Assembly (NCBI RefSeq): GCF_009695775.1 | Contig: NZ_VUNG01000027.1 | Coordinates: forward strand, 1-53,597 | Source of the DNA: Hallella mizrahii | Lineage (GTDB): Bacteria > Bacteroidota > Bacteroidia > Bacteroidales > Bacteroidaceae | Direction of reading: 5' to 3' | DNA: 53,597 nucleotides | In this document: one piece after another, positions 36,099 to 43,987 of the stretch | Layout of the letters: each line of letters starts with the position of its first letter | Position numbering within the stretch: position 1 is the stretch's first letter | Translations under genes and position numbers: made by a program | Notes under the pieces: generated by a model | The model's input: only the letters and a program-made list of their open reading frames with translations | Databases searched by the model: none | What the model was told of the DNA's origin: nothing

Positions 36099-37472
36099 TT
36101 AGCTCACGAGCTTCATCAGCGCGTGTGTCGGCGAGGCTTGCAGGATGCGGCCGTCGCGATTGAAGAGTTTCATGTCCTCGAGCCATTTCTCAAATTCCGG
36201 TGCCGGTTTCTTACCGAGCATCTTGCGCGTGGCGATGATGTCGTGGAAACTCGTGCTTTGGTATCCGAGCATGATGTCGTCGGCACCGGGGATGCCCATG
36301 ACATAGTTCACGCCCGCCACGCCGAGCAGCAGCAACAAATTGTCCATGTCGTCCTGGTCGGCTTCGGCATGATTGGTATAACAGATGTCGCAGCCCATCG
36401 GCACGCCCATGAGCTTGCCGCAGAAGTGGTCTTCGAGTCCGGCGCGCGTGATCTGTTTGCCGTCGTAGAGATATTCCGGTCCGATAAAGCCCACCACCGT
36501 GTTGACGAGCAACGGATGATAGCGGCGGGCCACGGCATAGCAGCGCGCCTCGCACGTCTGTTCGTCCACACCAAAGTTGGCGTCAGAAGAGAGAGCCGAG
36601 CCCTGTCCGGTCTCGAAATACATGCAGTTGTCACCCAACGTGCCCCGGTGCAGACTCTTCACGGCCTCGTAGCCCTCATCGAGAAGTTTGAGGTTGATGC
36701 CGAAGCCCGCGTTAGCCTTTTCCGTACCGGCAATGCTCTGGAAGAGCAAGTCGAGCGGTGCGCCGCGGTTGATCATCTCGATGCCTGTGGTGATATGGCT
36801 GAGCACACAGCTCTGTGTCGGTATGTCGTAGCCCGAGATGATACCGTCGAGCATCTTCTCCATCTCTATGAGCAACGGCAGAGAGTCGCTTGCGGGGTTG
36901 ATGCCGATGACGGCGTCACCACAGCCGTACATCAGTCCGTCGATGATACTCGCGGCGATACCCTTGAGGTCGTCGGTAGGACTGTTGGGTTGCAGACGTG
37001 AGGCCATGCATCCTTTCAGGCCGATGGTGTCTCGGAACGCCGTTTCGACATGGCATTTCTGCGCCGCGAGGACAAGGTCCTGATTGCGCATGATCTTCGA
37101 GACCGCGGCCGCCATCTCCGGTGTGATGCCCGGCGCAGCGGCAGAGAGCATCGCCGTGGTGGTGTGATCGTTGAGGATCCAGTTGCGGAACTCCCCGACG
37201 GTGAGACTGCTGATAGGCTGGAAGGCCTGAGCGTCATGGCTGTCGATGATGAGCCGCGTGACCTCGTCTTTGTCGTAGTCGATGAGCGGCTCTTCGAGAA
37301 AGCGGCGCAGGGGCACGTCGGCCAGGCACATCTGCGCTGCCACATGTTCCTCCATGCTCTTGGCAGCGATGCCGGCGAGTTGGTCTCCCGACCTGATCGG
37401 TGTGGCCTTGGCCATGAGCGCCTTCAGGTCAGGAAACGCGTAGGATGTCTGTTCTATGGTGATTCTATACAT
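36099..37472 (-). CDS. eutB: ethanolamine ammonia-lyase large subunit
   Basis: The 457-residue catalytic subunit forms a TIM barrel that binds ethanolamine and adenosylcobalamin. Signatures are LIIDSHDAQAFQPISSLTVGEFRNWIL, GLKGCMASRLQPNSPTDDLKGI, LMYGCGDAVIGINPASDS, CVLSHITTGIEMINRGAPLDLLFQSIAGTEKAN and FETGQGSALSSDANFG. The start MYRITIEQ at 37472 is 14 bp after the permease stop and gives the normal family length; an upstream start would overlap that gene. No eutA reactivase or shell-protein genes are nearby, so this looks like a minimal, unencapsulated route whose acetaldehyde is handled elsewhere. Confidence 0.95.
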   Translation of the reverse strand: MYRITIEQTSYAFPDLKALMAKATPIRSGDQLAGIAAKSMEEHVAAQMCLADVPLRRFLEEPLIDYDKDEVTRLIIDSHDAQAFQPISSLTVGEFRNWILNDHTTTAMLSAAAPGITPEMAAAVSKIMRNQDLVLAAQKCHVETAFRDTIGLKGCMASRLQPNSPTDDLKGIAASIIDGLMYGCGDAVIGINPASDSLPLLIEMEKMLDGIISGYDIPTQSCVLSHITTGIEMINRGAPLDLLFQSIAGTEKANAGFGINLKLLDEGYEAVKSLHRGTLGDNCMYFETGQGSALSSDANFGVDEQTCEARCYAVARRYHPLLVNTVVGFIGPEYLYDGKQITRAGLEDHFCGKLMGVPMGCDICYTNHAEADQDDMDNLLLLLGVAGVNYVMGIPGADDIMLGYQSTSFHDIIATRKMLGKKPAPEFEKWLEDMKLFNRDGRILQASPTHALMKLVS

Positions 37473-37486
37473 AGGCGATGCTGATG

Positions 37487-39025
37487 CTAAAAGAGGATAG
37501 GGATGAGATAGATGGCCAGTGCCACGACGGTGACAGCAGCAGTGCCCCATGCCCAGATCTTGTACTCTCTGTCGATATGCAGTCTCTCCTTAACGGTGGG
37601 TTCGTCGATCTCGCCGATCTCCTCTTCGAGAGTCGGCATGACATCCTTATGGCCACGTGTGTAGAGGAAGAAATAAACCAGAGAGGCTACGCCGATGATG
37701 GCGGCGGTGATCAGTGCCATGCGGTCGGCAAAGCAGAGCATGAAGGCATAGACCACAATGGTAAACCAACTGCCAAAGACACCCATCGGTGCTTTGTAGG
37801 GTCGCTTCAGATCAGGGTACTTCTTTTTCAAGCCGAGATAGGCCAGGCAGCCAATCATGTAGCAAACGGCCAGAGAGATGAGTGACACCGAGGCAATGTA
37901 GGTGATAGAGTTGGTGGCAATGAGAATGAAGTTGATGATACCCACGAGGAGGATGGCGTTGTTGGGCGTGTTGAAGCGTGGGCTGATCTTTCCGAGGAAC
38001 TTAGGAAGGCTGTGATCTTCAGCCATCGTATAGATATAGCGGGCAGGAGCGGCAATGCCGGGGTTGATAGTGCTCAGGTCGCCGCCAAAGGTGATGGCGA
38101 TACAGAGCAGGATGATCGGTGCGCCGACAAGTCCGGCAGCTTTCAGACCCTCAGCATAAGGAGCGTCTGACACGGCCAGTGTGCCGTAGAAGTCGGGGCT
38201 GACCAGTGCCACGAGGAACCACTGAAACAGCGCGTTGACGGCAAACACCAGGAATACGCTGAGCTTCAGCGCACGCGGCAAGGTATACTGCGGGAATTTG
38301 GTCTCGCCACCTACCGAGCAGCAGGTTTCAAAACCGGTGTAGCACCACCATACGAGTCCGAAGATATACATCATCTCATTGAACGGCGGCATCTTGTCCA
38401 TGGTGAATCCACCGAAATATGCCAGGTGCACATGAGGAATCATATAGCAGAACCACAGGATTGTCATGCCCCAGAAGAAGAAGATAAAGCCGTTTTGTAC
38501 CTTACCGCTCTGCTTGATGCCGAGACAGTTGATGACGAGGAAGATCGCCACAAGGCTGCAGGCGATCACACGGTCATCGATCATGGAGATGTCAACACCC
38601 AAGGCGCTCATCAGTATCTTGAAATAATTGGAGAACGCCAGCGTCTCGCCGGCACCGATGCCGACCACCGAGATGATATACTGCCAACCGGCAATGATGG
38701 CCCACACCTTGTTCAGACCACGCTTGGCATAGTTGTAGGTACCGCCTGCCTCAGGCAGCACTGCCGCCATCTCGCCGTAGATCATACAGGGCCAGATGCT
38801 CACCAGCAGTGAGAGAAAGGTGAAGACTATGATCCAGGGACCCACCAGTCCTACCTGCGCGCTGCCGCATGTGAAGATACCGACACCGACAACGGTGCCT
38901 ATAGTCATACCAATTGATTCTTTCAGCCCCAGTACACGTACCAGTCCGGGTGCTTTCGCTTGTGCTTGAGAGGCGCTTGCTGTAGCTATAGTAGCGGCAA
39001 CCGCTGTGGATGGATTCGGCTTCAT
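37487..39025 (-). CDS. APC-superfamily permease, probable ethanolamine transporter
   Basis: The 512-residue inner-membrane protein has about twelve hydrophobic helices with APC features: GLKESIGMTIGTVVGVGIFTCGSAQVG in helix 1, YGEMAAVLPEAGGTYNYAKRGL after helix 2, and GFETCCSVGGETKFPQYTLPRALK in the middle loop. Its gene is first in the unit permease-eutB-eutC, 14 bp before eutB, so ethanolamine (or a related amine) uptake is the likely role; this is inferred from context. The ATG at 39025 is chosen over the TTG at 39031. A promoter lies 57 bp upstream. Confidence 0.85.
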   Translation of the reverse strand: MKPNPSTAVAATIATASASQAQAKAPGLVRVLGLKESIGMTIGTVVGVGIFTCGSAQVGLVGPWIIVFTFLSLLVSIWPCMIYGEMAAVLPEAGGTYNYAKRGLNKVWAIIAGWQYIISVVGIGAGETLAFSNYFKILMSALGVDISMIDDRVIACSLVAIFLVINCLGIKQSGKVQNGFIFFFWGMTILWFCYMIPHVHLAYFGGFTMDKMPPFNEMMYIFGLVWWCYTGFETCCSVGGETKFPQYTLPRALKLSVFLVFAVNALFQWFLVALVSPDFYGTLAVSDAPYAEGLKAAGLVGAPIILLCIAITFGGDLSTINPGIAAPARYIYTMAEDHSLPKFLGKISPRFNTPNNAILLVGIINFILIATNSITYIASVSLISLAVCYMIGCLAYLGLKKKYPDLKRPYKAPMGVFGSWFTIVVYAFMLCFADRMALITAAIIGVASLVYFFLYTRGHKDVMPTLEEEIGEIDEPTVKERLHIDREYKIWAWGTAAVTVVALAIYLIPILF

Positions 39026-39081
39026 AAGCAATAAGTTTAATTTCTTTCTACTTTTGTTATCACTGATTTATGATTATGCTG

Positions 39082-39113
39082 CAAAAGTAATCATTTTGTC
39101 AGCAACTAACAAG
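39082..39113 (-). promoter_or_regulatory. promoter of the ethanolamine unit
   Basis: On the minus strand TACTTTTG (39082-39089) has a 20-bp spacer to CTTG (39110-39113), one base from the TTTG consensus. No cobalamin riboswitch was recognised between here and 39310. Confidence 0.6.
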
Positions 39114-39313
39114 TATTACTAACAAAAAGTTATATAAATAATATATATTGCTTACACCATGCCTAATCAAAGACAAGATGAATGCAATATTGAAATGATT
39201 TATTGGGATAACACTTACAGATTGGCACTTAATTGATGTATATCAATGACACAGTGCTATAAAGAGACGTAAGTAAGCAGAACAAAGGATAGAAAAGAGA
39301 TCCATCAATGAGG

Positions 39314-39350
39314 GCAAAAAAAAGCCATCCCTTTCTCACGAAAAGGATGG
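39314..39350 (-). terminator. intrinsic terminator of the small RNA candidate
   Basis: CCATCCTTTTCGTGAGAAAG pairs with its own end to GGGATGG (39325-39350), then CTTTTTTTT on the minus strand. Confidence 0.85.
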
Positions 39351-39406
39351 TCTGGATAGTTGAATAAAAAAGCTGTTGTAACTAACGAACGATATATATT
39401 TCTTTT
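39314..39406 (-). ncRNA. small RNA candidate
   Basis: A minus-strand transcript starting near 39406, as set by the promoter at 39413-39444, would reach a strong terminator at 39350-39314 after about 55 nt and end as an RNA of about 90 nt. No ORF of meaningful size starts inside it. The terminator hairpin CCATCC / GGGATGG with A/T-paired inner bases is followed by T8. Confidence 0.6.
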
Positions 39407-39412
39407 CGAGTG

Positions 39413-39444
39413 CAAAGATAGACTATTTATCCCATATACGCAAA
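39413..39444 (-). promoter_or_regulatory. consensus promoter with no gene behind it
   Basis: Minus strand TTTG (39441-39444), a 20-bp spacer, TATCTTTG (39413-39420). It is one of the best promoter matches in the window. Confidence 0.75.
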
Positions 39445-39603
39445 TATTCATGCGTGAAAGTGTTTTAAAATTCAACGAAAGAGAGTTTTTTATCAACTAA
39501 CGGAAATCTGACACTATAAGAAGAACGGAAATCTCAGGAAAAAACGCAAATGATTACCTTTAGCCACGCAATACAAAAATAGAAGAAAGAATTGTCAGAA
39601 AAC

Positions 39604-39646
39604 GCTGAGGTTTCCTTATCATCAAGAAAGATAAGGAAACCTCAGC
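39604..39646 (-). terminator. intrinsic terminator after the metalloprotease gene
   Basis: A perfect 17-bp stem, GCTGAGGTTTCCTTATC at 39604-39620 with its complement at 39630-39646 and a 9-nt loop. On the minus strand it is followed by GTTTTCT. It would end the metalloprotease transcript upstream of the small-RNA promoter. Confidence 0.8.
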
Positions 39647-39779
39647 ATAAATAGCATGACATACGCACACATATAAAACCAAATAAGTAATTGAGCCATG
39701 CATTGAGGACACTTATCCTCGTTCGAGTTAATATTCATGCATCCCCGTTTCCTTGACCCAATTACTATTCTCTGTTGTC

Positions 39780-42308
39780 TTACTCCGCCTTGTCGTACTT
39801 CTTTCGGATGAGTTCTATCTCGTGGATGAGTTCAGCGTAGTGCAGTGCATTGAGGCTGTTGGAGGACAGCGAAGCCTGCTGCTTGCGGCAGAACGTCTCC
39901 ACGGTGTCGAGATGCTGGAGCAGGAAGAGACGGGCATCGGAGTTGGCAGCATTGAGGCTAAGCGTGCTCTTGTCCTTCGACGGATCCGCATTGATATCCT
40001 GGTTGAGCGTGTTGACGTAAGCACGCTCCAGTTGGCGGCGATAGTAGTCCTGCTTGTCGCCTTCCTTTCCCAACGGTTTCCACACAGCGTGGAAGACGTC
40101 GGTGAGATATTCCTGCACGGGATAGGGCTTGAGCGCACGCTGGCTCTTCTTATACTGGTTGGCCACCATGTTGGAGGAGAGCAGGTAGGAGACGAGCGTG
40201 CGGGCCCGGTTCACGATCTCGTCCTCAGCGTCGAGGTTGAGTTTCGTACAGATGCTCGTGGGATAGAGCCACAGCGGAGCCTCGAAGACATTGCGGGCGC
40301 ACCAGTCAATGGCTTCCTTCTGCACGTCGCGGGGAACGACTTCCGTGACGGGCATGCCGGGGATCGTATTGGTATACATGCCGCCGATGTTGCGCTGCAC
40401 ATGGAGACAATAGCGGGCAAACTGCGAGCGCACGGACTTATGCATCTCCTCAAGGTCGTCGTACTGGCCGTCGGGTTGTGCCGTCCACTTTTCGAGATGA
40501 GCGATGACGCGCTTCAAATTCTTGATGCCATAGTCGCTGGCTTTCATGTTGTCGTCACCGAGGCTCTCGGTCTGGCTGCGTGGATCCTGCCCTCGTCCCT
40601 CGTCACCGCAGTAGGCCAGTCGATGGTCGTGGCTGAGCGCCTCGCTGACTTCGGTGCGGAGCTGCTTGGCTTCTTTCCATGGATCCTTGAATTCCGGACG
40701 ATACTGGTAGCCCCATTTGATGGCCCATTTGTCGTAGACATTGATGCGTGGGAACAGTCCGCGCTCCGACACGCCGTCCTCGGGCTGAGCCACATAGTTG
40801 AAGCGTGCATAGTCCATGATGCTCACCGTGTGGCCATTGGCCTCCACCCACTTCTTGTCGCGGAGCTTCTCCACGGGTGTGGCACTGCTGGCGATCATGT
40901 TGTGGCGCAGTCCCAGCGTGTGGCCGACCTCATGGGAAGAGACAAAGCGGATGAGCTCGCCCATGAGCTTGTCGGGCAGTTGCATGGTCTGAGCACGCTT
41001 GTCGAGCGGCCCGCACTGGGTGATATACCATTTGCGTACGAGGTTCATCACGTTGTGATACCAGCAGATATGGCTCTCGATGATCTCGCCGCTGCGCGGG
41101 TCAACGATGCACGGACCATAGGCGTTCTCCGTTTCGGAAGGCAGATAGCGCAGGAAACAGTAGCGTGCGTCGTCGGGACTGATGTCGCTGCCCTTGGGCA
41201 CTTCACGGGCAACGATGGCGTTTTTAAATCCGGCAGCCTCAAAGGCAGCGTTCCAGTCGTTGATGCCGGCGATGAGATAGGGCACCCATTTCTTTGGCGT
41301 TGCCGGGTCGATATAGTAGACGATCTGCTTTTTCGGTTCCACGAGCTTGCCCTGTTTATAGGCCTTCGGGTCCTTGGGCTCCAGGCGATAGCGGTTGATG
41401 ATGGCGTAGCCTTTCGAGGGCGCACCGTCGGAGAAGCGTGTCTGACGGGTCTCGAAAAATCCTACACGGTTGTCGGCGATACGTGGCTGCATCGGCTTCT
41501 CGGGCAGGAGCACGATGCTCGTGTTCATGCCGACGGTGACAAAACCGGTCCTTGACGCCGGCATCCTGCCGTCGGGACAGCTATAGGTGCGCAGCGTCCT
41601 CACCTCGACGTTGATGGGATAGACCGTCATCGTGTCAATGAAGCTACGATCAGCCTGCAAGGCCGTGACGTTGACAACCTTGCGGTCCGACGATGAGAGT
41701 CCGAAGATGTTGTTGTCCTGAACGAAGAACTTACTCACCTCCACGAGCATGTCACCGGTCTTGGGATTCTTTCCGATGATGTCGAACTTCGCCACGATGG
41801 GGTCGATCGTGGACTTTTCGACGAGTTGCGCCATCTGTTCCTTGTCGTCGGCGACCTGTGTCTTGGCATAGGCGCGGAGCAGCAGCGTCTTGTCATCACG
41901 CTTTTCGAAATAGATGGTGCTGTGGTTGACCTCCTCACCGGGCAGTTCCTTGAAGGCCTGCGGCACTGAGGTGAAACGTGTCACCGCTAAGAGCATGCGG
42001 TCGGTGATGCGTTGTGGCACCTCAAAATACCATTTATCCTCGATATGTCGCACGGTGAAGAGTCCGTTACGTACCGAGCCGCCTTTCTTCATGAGTTTGT
42101 CGTAGGCGTTTTCCTTCTTGGCGGCTGTGGAGTCTTTCTTGGCCTTGTCAGCGGAATGTCTCTTCGCGATGGAGTCATTGTGTACGGTGGAGTCTTTGCG
42201 CATCACGCTGTTATCGAGGCCGACAACGCTGTTATGAGCGTTGGCAGGCAAGCCGAAGACAAGAGTCAGGGCAGCGCTGAGCGTGAGTTGTCTGAAATTG
42301 ATGTTCAT
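39780..42308 (-). CDS. secreted zinc-dependent metalloprotease (DUF5117/DUF4953 type)
   Basis: The 842-residue protein has a signal peptide (cleavage near ANAH), a charged low-complexity linker (about 28-70), a long N-terminal domain, and a catalytic domain with the metzincin zinc site HEVGHTLGLRH at 459-469 and a Met-turn-like SIMDYARFNY about 45 residues later. This matches the large zinc metalloproteases common in Bacteroidetes that carry DUF5117 and DUF4953. It is probably periplasmic or surface-exposed; the substrate is unknown. It has its own promoter and terminator and stands apart from its neighbours. The + strand frame of 600 codons over its 3' part is a shadow. Confidence 0.9.
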   Translation of the reverse strand: MNINFRQLTLSAALTLVFGLPANAHNSVVGLDNSVMRKDSTVHNDSIAKRHSADKAKKDSTAAKKENAYDKLMKKGGSVRNGLFTVRHIEDKWYFEVPQRITDRMLLAVTRFTSVPQAFKELPGEEVNHSTIYFEKRDDKTLLLRAYAKTQVADDKEQMAQLVEKSTIDPIVAKFDIIGKNPKTGDMLVEVSKFFVQDNNIFGLSSSDRKVVNVTALQADRSFIDTMTVYPINVEVRTLRTYSCPDGRMPASRTGFVTVGMNTSIVLLPEKPMQPRIADNRVGFFETRQTRFSDGAPSKGYAIINRYRLEPKDPKAYKQGKLVEPKKQIVYYIDPATPKKWVPYLIAGINDWNAAFEAAGFKNAIVAREVPKGSDISPDDARYCFLRYLPSETENAYGPCIVDPRSGEIIESHICWYHNVMNLVRKWYITQCGPLDKRAQTMQLPDKLMGELIRFVSSHEVGHTLGLRHNMIASSATPVEKLRDKKWVEANGHTVSIMDYARFNYVAQPEDGVSERGLFPRINVYDKWAIKWGYQYRPEFKDPWKEAKQLRTEVSEALSHDHRLAYCGDEGRGQDPRSQTESLGDDNMKASDYGIKNLKRVIAHLEKWTAQPDGQYDDLEEMHKSVRSQFARYCLHVQRNIGGMYTNTIPGMPVTEVVPRDVQKEAIDWCARNVFEAPLWLYPTSICTKLNLDAEDEIVNRARTLVSYLLSSNMVANQYKKSQRALKPYPVQEYLTDVFHAVWKPLGKEGDKQDYYRRQLERAYVNTLNQDINADPSKDKSTLSLNAANSDARLFLLQHLDTVETFCRKQQASLSSNSLNALHYAELIHEIELIRKKYDKAE

Positions 42309-42440
42309 ATTGTTGTACGTTAAAATCTATGGAAGAAGATTGTTAATGTTGGAATTAGTCTGGTGAGGATCTCAAACAAAGAAAGTTGAGATTGTTGTTA
42401 TGCGGTCGGATGATACTGCATCATCTTTCACTTTAGGCTC

Positions 42441-42448
42441 GCAAAGGT
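42441..42448 (-). promoter_or_regulatory. possible -7 box for the metalloprotease gene
   Basis: TACCTTTG on the minus strand, about 130 bp before the start codon; the -33 box is not clear. Confidence 0.45.
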
Positions 42449-42567
42449 AAGCATAAAATCCGAGAAAACCGACATGAGAAAGGACTTTTTGCGTATCGGA
42501 ATCGCGATAAGGGTCGACGGAACAGGGTTATAGGACGCCATACGATGACTACCGCGATGGCTCATGA

Positions 42568-42702
42568 ATTATTGAAGAGGAATTGTCTGAGGTCTTTGCA
42601 TCTTCCATCCAGGATATGGCAGAGACATTGGAATATACCTATGAGAAAACATTGCAACTGTTGAAAGTGCACTATGACGGTTATCTATATTTCAGCAATT
42701 GA
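42568..42702 (+). pseudogene. fragment of an AAA-ATPase (PD-(D/E)XK-associated family)
   Basis: A 44-codon frame bounded by stops at both ends (TGA before 42568, TGA at 42700) reads EEELSEVFASSIQDMA then LQLLKVHYDGYLYFSN. This matches the FTEEEL...LKxxYDGYHFS region of the AAA-ATPase-like proteins that are abundant in Bacteroidetes and often paired with a C-terminal nuclease domain. Nothing in frame before or after restores the rest, so it is a decayed remnant. It lies 120 bp from a hairpin element and 325 bp from the GxxExxY gene. Confidence 0.6.
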
Positions 42703-42821
42703 TAGTGACGCAATTACGAATTATGGAATGATATTCCTCCTTAACAGCCCGGCAGACAGTCAATGTCTTTGTCCTGACTCATATTGCCTTGCCGTATCCA
42801 GGTGATACGAAAAAAGAAAAT

Positions 42822-43007
42822 CATGTACAGGCTTACGCTCCATGAGGAGCTCTGAGTCTCAACCAGCGGGATAGCCTTACGAGCAAGCTCGACGGCTATC
42901 CCGCTGGTTGAGACTCACCCCTTTCGGGGTCAAAGCCTGTACATGAAGAAAATTGCCAAGGCATAAAATTGCGCATAACGCATAAAATAAAGCGGCTGAA
43001 TAATCGT
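42822..43007 (+). repeat. cloverleaf hairpin element, copy 1
   Basis: Outer stem CATGTACAGGCTT (42822-42834) with AAGCCTGTACATG (42933-42945), perfect. Inside lie a small hairpin GCTCC-ATGA-GGAGC (42837-42850), a perfect 24-bp central stem (42853-42876 with 42894-42917) whose loop contains CGAGCAAGCTCG, and a small hairpin CCCC-TTTC-GGGG (42918-42929). A tail of about 60 nt with GCATAAAATTGCGC and GCATAAAAT follows the outer stem and recurs in the other copies. It ends 20 bp before the GxxExxY gene. Confidence 0.85.
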
Positions 43008-43027
43008 TTGTAAGTAAAACGCAGTAC

Positions 43028-43477
43028 ATGAATGATTTGTCTATTTCTCGTTCTCTCCTCGATTCTGATCTTCATCAGTCCCTCATTCAATATGTTTATG
43101 GCATTATTGGCTGTATGCAATATGTCCACAGACAATTGGGACCCGGAATGCCGGAATATATCTACCAGGAGGCTTTGTGCAGAAAATTGGTTAAAGAAAA
43201 GTTTGATGCAAGGAAGGAGTTCATATATCATCCGTTTTTCGACGGAGAACAACTCGAAAGCTACATCAAGATGGATATGGTCGTGATAATGCCCCGTGGC
43301 AATGTCATCATAGAGTGCAAGTCCATCAAGACTATCACGAACAAAGAGCAGTTTCAGACGTTTGGTTATCTTCGCGGCACATCGTTTCCAATAGCCATTC
43401 TGGTGAACTTCGGTACATGGCCCAAAGCACAGATAGAGCGTTATTATTACTACGATGATATCATCAAGGCTTTCTAA
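43028..43477 (+). CDS. GxxExxY protein, PD-(D/E)XK nuclease-like
   Basis: The 149-residue cytoplasmic protein carries the family motif G40-MP-E43-YI-Y46 and a nuclease-like core: D83 in IKMDMVVI, E96 and K98 in NVIIECKSI, and Q108/Q110 in the next helix. This is the arrangement of small PD-(D/E)XK enzymes; the biological role of GxxExxY proteins is not established to my knowledge. No operon partner is seen. The gene is bracketed by two inverted copies of the cloverleaf element whose conserved tails face it, and a decayed AAA-ATPase fragment lies just upstream, suggesting mobility. The start at 43028 is the first ATG after the element. Confidence 0.85.
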   Translation: MNDLSISRSLLDSDLHQSLIQYVYGIIGCMQYVHRQLGPGMPEYIYQEALCRKLVKEKFDARKEFIYHPFFDGEQLESYIKMDMVVIMPRGNVIIECKSIKTITNKEQFQTFGYLRGTSFPIAILVNFGTWPKAQIERYYYYDDIIKAF

Positions 43478-43504
43478 AATAATTGTGATCAGATTTAGGG
43501 GGGG

Positions 43505-43683
43505 GCTGAATATTTTATGCGCTCTGCGCAATTTTACGCGATAGCGATTTTCGTCACGGGCAGGCTTTGTCCCCCGTAGGGGGTGGTGCTGAGGTGATGG
43601 GGACAGCCGACGAGCTTGCTCGTAAGGCTGTCCCCATCACCTCAGCACCATAGCTCCATGGGGAGCTAAAGTCTGTACGTGAC
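43505..43683 (-). repeat. cloverleaf hairpin element, copy 2 (inverted)
   Basis: Same plan as copy 1 on the opposite strand. The central stem is perfect over 25 bp (43584-43608 with 43626-43650) but its sequence is unrelated to that of copy 1 except for the loop-proximal AGCC. The outer stem pairs 43553-43569 with 43668-43683 with three mismatches. Small hairpins CCCCC / GGGGG and GCTCC-ATGG-GGAGC are present. The conserved tail lies at 43505-43552, towards the GxxExxY gene. Confidence 0.85.
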
Positions 43684-43987
43684 TATTTTCCAAAAACTTA
43701 TTCTCGATTCAGGGTGACGCATTGACGAAGTCAGGAACTGTCAGCGACTTCAAGGTGGCCACTGAGTGATACGAACCTATTCAACACAATCAAGGCCCCC
43801 CGTAATCACTACGGAGAGCCTTAGGAATCATTAAAATCATCTGTCTTACTGAAAAAAAGTAAGTACAGCGAACCTACATAACATCTTGTAACCTAACTTT
43901 ACACTTCTAAAAACCTAAACTTATAGCATTATTCATGAAGCCATATTCTTCACATTATATTAACCTTATATTCATCTTATATACTCC
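43684..43987. other. intergenic region before GH51 gene end
   Basis: No gene is seen. It contains GGTGACGCATTGACGAAGTC near 43711, resembling GTGACGCATTGAAGAAGTC near 26917, and an imperfect hairpin at 43792-43822. Confidence 0.5.
43792..43822 (-). terminator. possible terminator after the GH51 gene
   Basis: AAGGC-TCT-CCGTA pairs with TACGG-GGG-GCCTT around a 5-nt loop; only a weak T-rich tail follows on the minus strand, so the call is tentative. Confidence 0.4.

Noticed and set aside
35810..37001. + strand frames across the eutB-eutC gap
   Set aside because: They translate the 44-bp repeats and then run antisense through eutB.
39026..39310. cobalamin riboswitch before the ethanolamine unit
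   Set aside because: No B12-box-like sequence or long structured leader was found between the promoter and the permease start.
39753..41555. 600-codon + strand frame over the metalloprotease gene
   Set aside because: It is antisense to a gene with an intact zinc site and signal peptide, and its translation has no recognisable domain.
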